Source of the DNA: Marixanthotalea marina
GTDB taxonomy: Bacteria > Bacteroidota > Bacteroidia > Flavobacteriales > Flavobacteriaceae
DNA length: 64,000 nt
NCBI GenBank assembly: GCA_018883545.1
Contig: JAHLEH010000001.1
Span: 248,001-312,000, forward strand
Reading direction: 5' to 3'
The translations under genes and the position numbers were made by a program. Under the pieces are notes generated by a model, which saw nothing but the letters and a program-made list of their open reading frames with translations, made no database searches and was not told the origin of the DNA. Of this stretch, positions 43,893 to 52,140 are shown in pieces (position 1 is the stretch's first letter; the number at the start of each line of letters is the position of its first letter).

Positions 43893-44498
43893 ATGATAGA
43901 CGAATTATTCACACCTCTTGTAATTATGCAATGGCTTGGCACCTCTTTTGGTGTGGTTCAAGTGCTTCTGGCAAGAAAGAACAATAGTAACAATTACCTA
44001 TTTGGCATTATTTCCATTCTAATAAGTCTGTGGGTGCTTTATCAGTCTGGTTTATATGCCGATATTTTATTGAACCTTTATTATCTAATCATGAGTATTT
44101 ATGGTTGGTTTTATTGGAAATTGGGCAAGCAAAACGAAGAAGCACCTATTTCATATTCAGACAAAAAAGAACACAGTATAGCTTTGGGCATTGTTTTAGG
44201 CTGCTTTTTATTGATGGCTTATTGGCTTAGTCAACATACCGATTCTGATGTGCCTTATTGGGATGCCATTGTATGCGCTTTTGCCTGGGCAGGTATGTGG
44301 CTCATGGCGAAACGTAAAATAGAGAATTGGGTGTATTTGAATATCAGTAATTTTATAGCTGTACCATTACTGTTTTACAAAGGACTTTATATCTATGCAG
44401 GATTGACTATTTTCTTATTTATGGTCGCAGTGTCTGGATATCTGAAATGGAGAAAAATACTAGCTAATGAAAATGGAAGAGACTATGCACAAGCTTAG
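43893..44498 (+). CDS. pnuT: PnuC-family transporter, probably for thiamine (PnuT)
   Basis: A 201-residue protein with seven hydrophobic segments. It has MQWLGTSFGVVQVLLARKNN, NLYYLIMSIYGWFYW (a PnuC-type substrate motif), and WDAIVCAFAWAGMWLMAKRKIENW. The gene follows a TPP riboswitch, so thiamine rather than nicotinamide riboside is the likely substrate. The ATG at 43893 is preferred over the TTG directly before it. It overlaps the next gene by 32 bp. Confidence 0.9.
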   Translation: MIDELFTPLVIMQWLGTSFGVVQVLLARKNNSNNYLFGIISILISLWVLYQSGLYADILLNLYYLIMSIYGWFYWKLGKQNEEAPISYSDKKEHSIALGIVLGCFLLMAYWLSQHTDSDVPYWDAIVCAFAWAGMWLMAKRKIENWVYLNISNFIAVPLLFYKGLYIYAGLTIFLFMVAVSGYLKWRKILANENGRDYAQA

Positions 44499-45489
44499 AA
44501 GTTTATGTGTAAACCAAAATGAATTTCCGAAAGAGGTTTTAGATTGGATAGCTGAAGAAAACCTTTGGAATCTTTGGATACCCAAATCGTATGGCGGATT
44601 GGAAATGCCTTTAAGTAAAGGTTTGGAAAAACTTCGTTCTTTGGCGGAAATAGACGGAAGTTTAGGATGGACCGTAACACTTTGCAGCGGTGCCAATTTT
44701 TTCTTGGGGAATTTACAAGAACATGTTGCCGATAGTATTTTTTTAAACCCTAAAACGCCTGTTTGCTTTGGTGGTAGTGGCGGCGTGTTTGGCACCGCTG
44801 AAAAAAAAGATGGAGGGTATATCATTTCAGGAACATGGAAATATGCTACAGGCGCTCCTTACCTTTCACACTTTACCTTAAACGCCAAGATTGTAGAAAA
44901 TGGTAAGGAATTGAAAGATGAAAAAGGTGATTGTCTTGTCCGTTCATTTGTAATTGATAAAAAGGATGTGGAAATCATTGAAGATTGGAACGCTATGGGA
45001 CTAAAAGCTACTGCTACCCATTCGTTTCAGGTAAAGGAAAAATGGGTGGATGAAAAATTCCGTTTTATTTATAACAAGCAATATCACGACCATGCTATTT
45101 TTAAGATTGATTTTTCGGTATTTGCGGATTTAACCCTTTGGGTAAATTATATTGGTGTGGCTTCACATTTCCTTGAAGAAGCACAAAAAGTAAACACATC
45201 CAAAAAGGAGTTAGGGGCTTTAGTTGTTGAAATAGAAAATGCCTATGCCAAAATCAATCAATACGCGTCGCAGATAGAAGAGACAATAGATTCAGGAAAC
45301 CCTTTACCCGAAATATGGGTTAGCGAAATTCATAAAAACGCTTCAATGTCGGTTAAGAAACTTTCAGAAGCCATTATTAAAATATATCCGTTATTGGGTA
45401 TTAAAGGATGTAGTGAAAACCATGTGCTGAACCATATTTTTAAGGATTATTTTACGGCAACGCAGCACCATATTTTCAGTAGGCAATAA
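44467..45489 (+). CDS. Acyl-CoA dehydrogenase-like flavoprotein under TPP control
   Basis: The 340-residue protein has the acyl-CoA dehydrogenase fold: LWIPKSYGGLEMPLSKGLEKLRSLAEIDGSLGWTVTLCSG, GGVFGTAEKKDGGYIISGTWKYATGAPYLSHF, WNAMGLKATATHSFQVKEKWV and a helical C-terminus. SGTWKYATGAPYLSHF resembles the group D flavin monooxygenase (HpaB-like) relatives of this fold. The gene overlaps pnuT by 32 bp and lies behind the TPP riboswitch, so a thiamine-related reaction such as degrading or rescuing a precursor is inferred. The real substrate is unknown. Confidence 0.85.
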   Translation: MKMEETMHKLRSLCVNQNEFPKEVLDWIAEENLWNLWIPKSYGGLEMPLSKGLEKLRSLAEIDGSLGWTVTLCSGANFFLGNLQEHVADSIFLNPKTPVCFGGSGGVFGTAEKKDGGYIISGTWKYATGAPYLSHFTLNAKIVENGKELKDEKGDCLVRSFVIDKKDVEIIEDWNAMGLKATATHSFQVKEKWVDEKFRFIYNKQYHDHAIFKIDFSVFADLTLWVNYIGVASHFLEEAQKVNTSKKELGALVVEIENAYAKINQYASQIEETIDSGNPLPEIWVSEIHKNASMSVKKLSEAIIKIYPLLGIKGCSENHVLNHIFKDYFTATQHHIFSRQ

Positions 45490-45510
45490 AAAAAATACTA
45501 GTAAATAAGC

Positions 45511-46446
45511 TTAGTCTAACTCTTTAACCAATAACCATGCATCTTGGTTATTGGTTTTTTTGATGCTTCTTAAAGCGTTTAAAGCTTCAATACGGTCTTC
45601 GTAGCTAGCGTAAACAACTGTATGCAACCCGTATTTGTTTACGCCTATTTTACGAGCTTTGTAGCCTAAGGCCTTTAATTGAGCAATTTTTTTATCGCAA
45701 TTTTCCTCAACTCTAAAGGCACCTGCAACAATGTGGTAATTGCCAGATTGTTTTTTAACCGGAAGCGTTATAGCTGGAAGCGCATTTAAATTAAAAGTTG
45801 CTTGCTGTATTTTAGTATCTAATTGTTGGGCAGCTTCCTCTTGGGCCATTTGGTTGTAGGCCTCAATTTGATTTACGTAGTAATTGGAAGCAGCAAATCC
45901 GCCAAGGGTTAAAGCAATCAAGGCAACTGCCGCATATTTTAAATAAGGTCTAGATTTACGTTTTTCTTGGGTCACAGTTATTGGGATGACTTTTTCTATC
46001 TCTTCAACCTCTTGCTTGTAAACTTCTCGTGTTACAACAGGAGATACAAATTGTGATAGGCCAAAGGCATCGGTTAAATAGTTTAGGTTGTAAGTTGGTT
46101 CAAACTGAATTTTACCTTCATTGTTTAAAACCAATTCGCCAATATTTTCAAATACAACGGTTTCTCCTTGGGTTAAAAAGGATTTTAAACTATTTACGCG
46201 TTTTTCAATTTTACTGCTGGCAACTTCAAACGGAATTTTTTCTACATCTGCGATATAATGCGCCAAAAGGCCATCATTTTTTTGAATTTGCTCGTTAAAA
46301 GATACTTTCTTTTTTGGCGGATAAAATGTATTCGTGGCCTCATTAATACTGGCCGATACGCGTTGTGCTAAAAAAGCCCCAAAATCAGGAACCGTAACAC
46401 ATTCATATCTATAAAGTAAATCGCTTATGTAGGTTTCTAGTTGCAT
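45511..46446 (-). CDS. SPOR-domain protein with HU-like N-terminus
   Basis: The 311-residue protein has a Bacteroidota HU-CCDC81-like region (MQLETYISDLLYRYECVTVPDFGAFLAQ, KKVSFNEQIQKNDGLLAHYIADVE, LTQGETVVFENIGELVLNNEGKIQFEP). One membrane segment (YLKYAAVALIALTLGGFAASNYYV) and a C-terminal SPOR domain (NYHIVAGAFRVEENCDKKIAQLKALGYKARKIG) follow. SPOR domains bind septal glycan, so it may act at cell division. The start at 46446 is chosen because homologues begin MQLE; an upstream Met lies 14 codons earlier. The 3' end carries a terminator of the opposite operon. Confidence 0.85.
   Translation of the reverse strand: MQLETYISDLLYRYECVTVPDFGAFLAQRVSASINEATNTFYPPKKKVSFNEQIQKNDGLLAHYIADVEKIPFEVASSKIEKRVNSLKSFLTQGETVVFENIGELVLNNEGKIQFEPTYNLNYLTDAFGLSQFVSPVVTREVYKQEVEEIEKVIPITVTQEKRKSRPYLKYAAVALIALTLGGFAASNYYVNQIEAYNQMAQEEAAQQLDTKIQQATFNLNALPAITLPVKKQSGNYHIVAGAFRVEENCDKKIAQLKALGYKARKIGVNKYGLHTVVYASYEDRIEALNALRSIKKTNNQDAWLLVKELD
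45526..45561 (+). terminator. Intrinsic terminator of the pnuT operon, within the SPOR gene
   Basis: Arms 45526-45536 (AACCAATAACC) and 45546-45556 (GGTTATTGGTT) form an 11-bp perfect stem with a nine-base loop and seven T residues at the 3' side. It follows the flavoprotein gene by 36 bp and lies inside the last codons of the opposite-strand SPOR gene, encoding KKTNNQDAWLLVKE. Confidence 0.85.
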
Positions 46447-46545
46447 AAAAACAAAGTTAAAAAAAAAGGGGTATGGATAAAATTTCATCTTAACTATTTA
46501 TTAACAGTAAAAAATTTCTTTAATTACACCTTGATTTAGATTACA

Positions 46546-47649
46546 ATGACTAAAACAGATTTACTTTATATGTTGGCATTGCAGCATGTGCCTAAAATTG
46601 GAGATATCACCGCCAAAAAGCTAATCGCGCATTGCGGTTCAGCTGAAGCGGTGTTTAAAGAAAAGAAACGTAACTTGTTAAAAATTGATGGGGTTGGTGC
46701 TATTCTTTTGGAAGGTCTGTATGAAGCAGTTCATTTAAAAGAGGCCGAAAAGGAGATATTATTTATAGAAGAAAACGATGTTGATGTTTCTTATTTTGAA
46801 GAAAATGGTTACCCCGAAAAATTAAAACATTGTATAGATGGCCCCATTTTATTGTTTCAATCGGGTAATGTTGATTTGAAAAACAAGCGTGTTATAAGCA
46901 TTGTTGGCACCCGTAAAATAACAACAAACGGCATGGCGTTTTGCGAAGAATTAATAGAAACTCTGGTGCCTTTTAATCCCGTCATTGTTTCCGGATTTGC
47001 TTATGGCACCGATATTACGGCCCATAAAGCCGCATTAAAACACAATTTACAAACCATAGGTTGCTTGGCGCACGGGCTCAACCAAGTGTATCCAAAAGTG
47101 CATAAAAAGTATGTGGTTGATATGGAAAAAAACGGTGGTTTTTTTACCGATTTTTGGAGCAGTGACACATTCGACCGAAATAATTTTTTAAAACGTAATA
47201 GAATCATTGCCGGGTTGAGCGAAGCAACCATTGTCATCGAGTCGGCCGAAAAAGGTGGTAGTTTGGTAACGGCCGATATTGCCAATTCGTACAATAGGGA
47301 TGTATTTGCCGTGCCTGGTCGGGTAACAGATATACAAAGCGTGGGTTGTAATAATTTAATAAAGCACCAAAAAGCACACATGCTCACCAACCCATTGGAT
47401 GTGCCTTATATATTAAATTGGGAATTGGAAGCAGATAATAAACCAATTATTCAAAAACAGTTGTTTGTAGAACTGGATGCACAAGAAAAAATAATTTATA
47501 ACTATTTAAAAGACAACGAGAAACAACAGTTGGATATTATAGCCATTAATTGCCATCTGCCCATTTTTAAGGTGGCCAGTATTTTATTGAATATGGAATT
47601 GAAAGGTGTTATAAGACCTTTGCCAGGAAAATTATTTGAGGTTGTTTAA
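46546..47649 (+). CDS. dprA: DNA-processing protein DprA
   Basis: The 367-residue protein has a Sam-like N-terminus (MLALQHVPKIGDITAKKLIAHCGSAEAVF), the Rossmann core SIVGTRKITTNGMAFC and SGFAYGTDITAHKAAL, GCLAHGLNQVYP, and VPGRVTDIQSVGCNNLI, with a C-terminal winged helix (DNEKQQLDIIAINCHLPIFKVASILLNMELKGVI). It loads RecA on single-stranded DNA in natural transformation; recA lies 5 kb away. Confidence 0.95.
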   Translation: MTKTDLLYMLALQHVPKIGDITAKKLIAHCGSAEAVFKEKKRNLLKIDGVGAILLEGLYEAVHLKEAEKEILFIEENDVDVSYFEENGYPEKLKHCIDGPILLFQSGNVDLKNKRVISIVGTRKITTNGMAFCEELIETLVPFNPVIVSGFAYGTDITAHKAALKHNLQTIGCLAHGLNQVYPKVHKKYVVDMEKNGGFFTDFWSSDTFDRNNFLKRNRIIAGLSEATIVIESAEKGGSLVTADIANSYNRDVFAVPGRVTDIQSVGCNNLIKHQKAHMLTNPLDVPYILNWELEADNKPIIQKQLFVELDAQEKIIYNYLKDNEKQQLDIIAINCHLPIFKVASILLNMELKGVIRPLPGKLFEVV

Positions 47650-47652
47650 AAC

Positions 47653-47680
47653 TGTCATTCCTTCCTACGCAGGAATGACA
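47653..47680. repeat. Dispersed TGTCATTCC-type palindrome
   Basis: TGTCATTCCT at 47653-47662 and AGGAATGACA at 47671-47680 pair perfectly over 10 bp with an eight-base loop. Related elements are at 21131 and 54727. It lies between the convergent dprA and trpS genes, just where a bidirectional terminator would be placed, but it lacks a good T tract on either side. Confidence 0.65.
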
Positions 47681-47683
47681 AAA

Positions 47684-48652
47684 TTAATATCCAACCTTTT
47701 CCCGAACACGATTTAAAACGTCATTAGCAACCAATTTGGCTTTTTCGGCTCCCATGGATAATACTTCGTCAATGGCCCCCAAATTGTTCATATAGTGATG
47801 GTAACGCTCTCGTTCTATGGCAAATTTATCCACAATCAACTCAAACAAAGCTTGTTTGGCATGTCCATAACCATAACCGCCATTTTCGTAATTAGCTTTC
47901 ATAGTTTTTAATTGTTCATCATTGGCCAACAAACTATAAATAGCAAAGCAATTACAGGTTTTCCAATCCTTAGGTTCTTCAAGCGGCGTACTATCGGTTT
48001 GAATGGACATGATTTGCTTTCGCAGTTTTTTGTCATCTAAAAAAATATCAATGGTATTGCCCCTACTTTTGCTCATTTTTTCACCATCCGTTCCAGGAAT
48101 TAACATCGTGTTTTCCTGAATTTTTCCTTCCGGCAATACAAACGTATCACCCATTTTGGCATGAAAACGCGAAGCCACATCTCGGGTCATTTCAATATGT
48201 TGTAATTGGTCTTTCCCTACGGGGATAATTTCGGCATCATATAAAAGAATATCAGCAGCCATGAGCATTGGATAAGTAAACAGCCCAGAATTCACATCTT
48301 CTAGTCTGTCGGCTTTATCTTTAAAACTATGGGCTAACGTTAAGCGTTGGTAAGGGAAAAAGCAGCTTAAATACCAAGACAGCTCGGTTACCTGTGGAAT
48401 GTCACTCTGTCTATAAAACACCGTTTTTTCAATATCCAATCCAAAAGCCAACCAAGTTGCAGCAGTTGAGTAGGTATTCGTTCTTAAGGTTTCAGCGTCC
48501 TTTATTTGTGTAAGTGTATGTAAATTGGCTATAAAAAGATAGGAATCGTTTTTTGGGTCTTCGGCCATTTTAATGGCGGGTATAATAGCGCCTAAAATAT
48601 TTCCTAAATGGGGTGTTCCTGTACTTTGTATGCCTGTTAATATTCTTGCCAT
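47684..48652 (-). CDS. trpS: Tryptophan-tRNA ligase
   Basis: The 322-residue class I synthetase starts MARILTGIQSTGTPHLGNILGAI, where TPHLGN is the HIGH-type motif. It has YQRLTLAHSFKDKADRLEDVNSG, MAADILLYDAEIIPVGKDQLQHIEMTRDVA and the GEKMSKSRGNT KMSKS motif. The start at 48652 is preferred over a Met 18 codons upstream because a TACCTTTG -7 box lies between them. It is divergent from plsC. Confidence 0.96.
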   Translation of the reverse strand: MARILTGIQSTGTPHLGNILGAIIPAIKMAEDPKNDSYLFIANLHTLTQIKDAETLRTNTYSTAATWLAFGLDIEKTVFYRQSDIPQVTELSWYLSCFFPYQRLTLAHSFKDKADRLEDVNSGLFTYPMLMAADILLYDAEIIPVGKDQLQHIEMTRDVASRFHAKMGDTFVLPEGKIQENTMLIPGTDGEKMSKSRGNTIDIFLDDKKLRKQIMSIQTDSTPLEEPKDWKTCNCFAIYSLLANDEQLKTMKANYENGGYGYGHAKQALFELIVDKFAIERERYHHYMNNLGAIDEVLSMGAEKAKLVANDVLNRVREKVGY

Positions 48653-48675
48653 AATGCTTTTGTTGAACAAAAAAG

Positions 48676-48683
48676 CAAAGGTA
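48676..48683 (-). promoter_or_regulatory. -7 box of trpS
   Basis: The minus strand reads TACCTTTG, with TTGA about 20 bp upstream (plus 48703-48706) as a -33 element. It lies 23 bp before the ATG at 48652. Confidence 0.6.
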
Positions 48684-48716
48684 ATTGTTTTGTTAAAATA
48701 GCTCAATACAATTGCG

Positions 48717-48724
48717 TATTTTTG
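48717..48724 (+). promoter_or_regulatory. -7 box of plsC, very close to its start
   Basis: TATTTTTG matches TAnnTTTG and ends six bases before the ATG at 48731, so the mRNA would have almost no 5' leader. It is 33 bp from the trpS box on the other strand. Confidence 0.5.
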
Positions 48725-48730
48725 ATATCT

Positions 48731-49468
48731 ATGAAAGTTTTTAAGTATGCCTTTTGGCTGTTGTACCGCATTTGGTTTTATATTTTGGTGGCTTTGCCAA
48801 TACTTGTAGCTTTCCCTATTCTTTTAATTTCCATTTTAAAAGAATCTTGGTACCCGTTCTTTTTTAAATTGGCGAGGCTATGGGGCAAATTTATTTTAGT
48901 AGGTATGGGTTTTCGATGGAAAATTGAAAAAGAAGAAACGCCCGAAATGCATAAAAGTTATATGTTTATTGCCAACCATACCTCCATGGCCGATATCATG
49001 CTCATGTTGGTTGCCGTAAAAAATCCGTTTGTATTTGTTGGCAAAAAGGAGCTGGCCAATATCCCGGTTTTCGGATTTTTTTATAAACGCACTTGTATTT
49101 TGGTTGATAGAAGTTCTGAGAAAAGCAGAAAGGCCGTTTTCTTAAGAGCACAAAAGCGTTTAAAATCGGGACTAAGCATTTGTATTTTTCCAGAGGGTGG
49201 TGTGCCAGAAGAACATATAGAATTAGATGAATTTAAGGATGGTGCTTTTAGATTGGCTATAAACCATCAAATTCCCATTGTACCATTAACGTTTCCTGAC
49301 AATAAAAAACGGTTCCCTTTTACTTTTTTCAGTGGAAGTCCAGGAATTATGCGGGTTAAAATCCATGCGTTTTTAAATACCCAAGGTTTAAAAGTAGAAG
49401 ATACAAAGCATTTAAATGGAAATGCCAGAAAAGTTATTTACAATGAATTGATGGCTTTTAAAAAATAA
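48731..49468 (+). CDS. plsC: 1-acyl-sn-glycerol-3-phosphate acyltransferase
   Basis: The 245-residue protein has a hydrophobic N-terminus, the catalytic H-x4-D as NHTSMAD (His83, Asp88), the substrate motif FPEGGVPEEH and PIVPLTFPDNKKRFPF. It acylates lysophosphatidate to phosphatidate at the inner membrane. The ATG at 48731 is used; an in-frame TTG three codons upstream lies in the -7 box. A hairpin terminator follows. Confidence 0.93.
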   Translation: MKVFKYAFWLLYRIWFYILVALPILVAFPILLISILKESWYPFFFKLARLWGKFILVGMGFRWKIEKEETPEMHKSYMFIANHTSMADIMLMLVAVKNPFVFVGKKELANIPVFGFFYKRTCILVDRSSEKSRKAVFLRAQKRLKSGLSICIFPEGGVPEEHIELDEFKDGAFRLAINHQIPIVPLTFPDNKKRFPFTFFSGSPGIMRVKIHAFLNTQGLKVEDTKHLNGNARKVIYNELMAFKK

Positions 49469-49498
49469 AGGCTGTCCTCGGGGGAAGACAGCCTCTTT
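49469..49498 (+). terminator. Terminator after plsC
   Basis: AGGCTGTC at 49469-49476 and GACAGCCT at 49487-49494 form an 8-bp stem with a ten-base loop, followed by CTTTTG. It separates plsC from the convergent barrel-protein gene, and A residues on the other side may let it work on both strands. Confidence 0.7.
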
Positions 49499-49554
49499 TG
49501 ATATTGCGTTACTTTTTGGGTTTGGTAAAGCAATATCCAGATCTAACCAAAAAC

Positions 49555-51042
49555 CTAAAACTTAATTCCGAAACCTGTGTAAACCCCAATAAAATAAGGT
49601 TTAAAATCACCAGAAGTATTGTCGAAAGTGTTTATTTGATATTTGAACATAGGCTCTACATTCAAATTTATTTTTTTAGAAAACTTATAGTTCAATCCCA
49701 AACCAAAATTGGCGCTGTAACTCACGTCATTAATATTATTGGCTTCGCCAATAGAGGTTTCCCCACTGCCAAAATTGGAAGTCAATTCATTATCACTTAA
49801 AAAGAAGGAACTAAAACCACCAATAACGTTAACGCCCAGTTTTTTGTCTAATAGTGCATACTCAACTTCTAAGGGAATTTCAATAAAACTAAACGATTGG
49901 TTAATAGACGTATTAATGCCAGAAGTTGTTGCAAAAGCTTCCGAACTTTTATTGGCAAAGTTTTGACTGCTTAAAACAGAAATGTCGTCGGGTGAATTGC
50001 TTAATTCAGGTTTTACGTTGCTTAAAAAACTAATGCTAGACCGCCCGCTTAACGACTGTAAAACAACCACATCGTTAGTACTGTAACCTAAATTGACTTT
50101 GTTTACACCAGAGCGAACGCGTAATTTATCATTAATGGCATAACTGGCTATAACACCATAACTCATGTTGGTTTCAGAAATTTTAGAGTTTTTGTCGAAT
50201 TGAGGATCAATAGAGGAACCTTGTCCTAAAGTGTTGAAAAACACAGGAGCAGCATTTGGGGCAATACGCCACCTGTTTAATTTTTCTTTTTCTTCGTCAT
50301 CAATATGTTTAGATGCTTCTATGGCTTCTTCTATCGTTTTTTGATTTTCTTTATTTGAAACAGCTGTTTTTTCTTCGTTTCCAGTATCTGCAATAGCATC
50401 GTTGGACTTTGTGTTTTTAATAGCATCTTTTACTCTCTCTTCGTCTATTGTTGCGTCGTTTGTATTAGAAGAGCTATTAAAATTTTCTTCTGTATTATTT
50501 GCTATTTGAGCAGAGGATTCATTAGCATTTTTTAGTTGTTGTAGCTTATTTTCTTTTGAAGGATTGCTGCTCTTGTCTTCGTTAGAACTCGCAGTAGCAA
50601 TGGATGAAGAACGGTTGTTATTAAATAAAGTTTCTTTTTTAGCTGAAGAAGCGTTTTCCTTTGAATTTAAAGTGTTTTTTAAATCATCTTCTGAACTATT
50701 GGTATCTGTTAAGGCATCTTTGTTTTCAAGTGCGTTGTTAATGGGATTAGTATTTGAATTATTGTCGGTATTTTCATTTGAATCAGTGTTCTCATCACTG
50801 TCAACAACTTGAATTGGGGTTTCAACAGACGCATCGTTGTTAAAAAAACCAATGCCAACGCTAAGCATGAGCATTAACAAGGCCGCTACACCACCATAAC
50901 GCCACCAAATAGGAATGACTCTGCGTTTCTTTTTCTCCTTTAATTTGGCTTCAATATGTTCCCAAACAGCGTCGTTAGGTGTTTCTTCAAAATCCTTGAA
51001 TGCCTCTTGGAACAATCTGTCTATATGTTTTTTATCACCCAT
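49555..51042 (-). CDS. Anti-sigma-like membrane protein with outer-membrane beta-barrel-like C-terminus
   Basis: The 495-residue protein starts with a cytoplasmic helix DRLFQEAFKDFEETPNDAVWEHIEAKL (residues 8-34), a basic stretch and one membrane helix (about 46-67), as in anti-sigma factors of Bacteroidota. A Ser/Asn/Glu-rich, low-complexity linker spans roughly 70-255. Residues 258-495 look like a small outer-membrane barrel (alternating strands such as YGVIASYAINDKLRVRSGV, ending GVYTGFGIKF with C-terminal Phe). It follows an ECF sigma gene after one base, so it probably regulates that sigma factor. Confidence 0.7.
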   Translation of the reverse strand: MGDKKHIDRLFQEAFKDFEETPNDAVWEHIEAKLKEKKKRRVIPIWWRYGGVAALLMLMLSVGIGFFNNDASVETPIQVVDSDENTDSNENTDNNSNTNPINNALENKDALTDTNSSEDDLKNTLNSKENASSAKKETLFNNNRSSSIATASSNEDKSSNPSKENKLQQLKNANESSAQIANNTEENFNSSSNTNDATIDEERVKDAIKNTKSNDAIADTGNEEKTAVSNKENQKTIEEAIEASKHIDDEEKEKLNRWRIAPNAAPVFFNTLGQGSSIDPQFDKNSKISETNMSYGVIASYAINDKLRVRSGVNKVNLGYSTNDVVVLQSLSGRSSISFLSNVKPELSNSPDDISVLSSQNFANKSSEAFATTSGINTSINQSFSFIEIPLEVEYALLDKKLGVNVIGGFSSFFLSDNELTSNFGSGETSIGEANNINDVSYSANFGLGLNYKFSKKINLNVEPMFKYQINTFDNTSGDFKPYFIGVYTGFGIKF

Positions 51043-51043
51043 T

Positions 51044-51595
51044 TTATAATGACTGTAACTGTTGTTGTGTTCTGTAATTCTCGATAGTTTGCTTCAAAAT
51101 CTGCCTGGCTCTTGCTAGGTTAGATTTTGAAGTACCTACGGTAATATTCAGCATTTCAGAAATATCTTTATGCGAATAGCCATCCAGTACATATAAGTTA
51201 AATACAAGGCGGTACCTACCGGGTAGCTCTTGTATAATTTTCAGCAGATATTTTAATGAGATGTCATCGTTTTCTATTTCAATTTCTGCTTCTTCACTTA
51301 TAGTGTCGGTTACTATATCAAAAACCTTTTCGCCTCTGTATTGCTGTAGCACAGTGTTTATAGTAATCCGTTTTATCCAGCCTTCAAAAGAACCTTTGCC
51401 TTTATACTGTTTAATTTTATCGAAAATAGTTAGAAACGCATCTTGCAGATTATCTTCGGCTTCTGCATAGTTACGCGAATACTTCAAGCATATAGAGAAC
51501 AACTTACTCGCATAAAGCTTATAGAGTTCTCCTTGTGCTTTGGTATCATTAATTTTACAATTTTCTATGAGTTGGTTTAAACTCAAATTAAACAT
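51044..51595 (-). CDS. ECF-type RNA polymerase sigma factor
   Basis: The 183-residue sigma-70 family protein has region 2 (LYKLYASKLFSICLKYSRNYAEAEDNLQDAFLTIFDKI, GSFEGWIKRITINTVLQQYR) and region 4 (LPGRYRLVFNLYVLDGYSHKDISEMLNITVGTSKSNLARARQILKQ). It ends one base before the start of the anti-sigma-like gene, a typical sigma/anti-sigma operon. The target promoters are unknown. Confidence 0.93.
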   Translation of the reverse strand: MFNLSLNQLIENCKINDTKAQGELYKLYASKLFSICLKYSRNYAEAEDNLQDAFLTIFDKIKQYKGKGSFEGWIKRITINTVLQQYRGEKVFDIVTDTISEEAEIEIENDDISLKYLLKIIQELPGRYRLVFNLYVLDGYSHKDISEMLNITVGTSKSNLARARQILKQTIENYRTQQQLQSL

Positions 51596-51622
51596 GAATT
51601 AATTAACGCTTACTTTATTGGT

Positions 51623-52033
51623 TTAATCGGTTACTGGCACTTCAATAGTTAAATATTGATCTTCGCCATTGGTGTCCTTCCCCTGCCAAAATTTAAAAAT
51701 ATAACTTCCGTTACTGGTTACATGGAAATCAAAGGTAGCTTCTACCAATTCATCTTCAAGTTCTTCACAATTATTTTGTAAATATTGATAGTTTATTACG
51801 GCTACGGTACGGATATTATTTTCTTTGGCATAGTAAAACCTATTAAAAAAATAACAAGTGGTAGGTTTAAAATAACGAACGGTTATTGGGTACACTTCAC
51901 CTATGGTGAAAGAGTCTGGAATATCAACACTTTCTATAGGTAAAATATCATCTCTAAAAACTGGGCCGTCGTTATCTAAACTACAAGACCCCATTAAAAC
52001 TAGTATAAAACTAAGAATTAAAACTTTTCTCAT
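51623..52033 (-). CDS. Hypothetical lipoprotein
   Basis: The 136-residue protein has a lipoprotein signal ending LMGSC (Cys17). The mature part (ESVDIPDSFTIGEVYPITVRYFKPTTCYFFNRFYYAKENNIRTVAVINYQYLQNNCEEL) looks like a compact beta-sandwich with three Cys residues and ends YLTIEVPVTD. I do not recognise a family. It lies between recA and the sigma-factor gene, 27 bp before the latter, so it may share the stress regulon. Confidence 0.6.
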   Translation of the reverse strand: MRKVLILSFILVLMGSCSLDNDGPVFRDDILPIESVDIPDSFTIGEVYPITVRYFKPTTCYFFNRFYYAKENNIRTVAVINYQYLQNNCEELEDELVEATFDFHVTSNGSYIFKFWQGKDTNGEDQYLTIEVPVTD

Positions 52034-52112
52034 AACAAATTAATGAATTTAACTTTTTATAGCATTTTTCACTAAGATGTTTAAGTTGCTTAAAGGTTGC
52101 GTGTGGAAACAA

Positions 52113-52135
52113 AAAATCCCGAATAAATCGGGATT
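52113..52135 (-). terminator. Terminator of recA
   Basis: AATCCCGA at 52115-52122 and TCGGGATT at 52128-52135 form an 8-bp stem with a five-base loop. On the minus strand it is followed by a run of six T residues. It lies just after the recA stop. Confidence 0.8.
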
Positions 52136-52140
52136 CTGTA

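Noticed and set aside
44460..44825. A 121-codon minus-strand frame over the start of the flavoprotein gene
   Set aside because: It is a shadow of the acyl-CoA dehydrogenase-like gene; no motif or promoter supports it.
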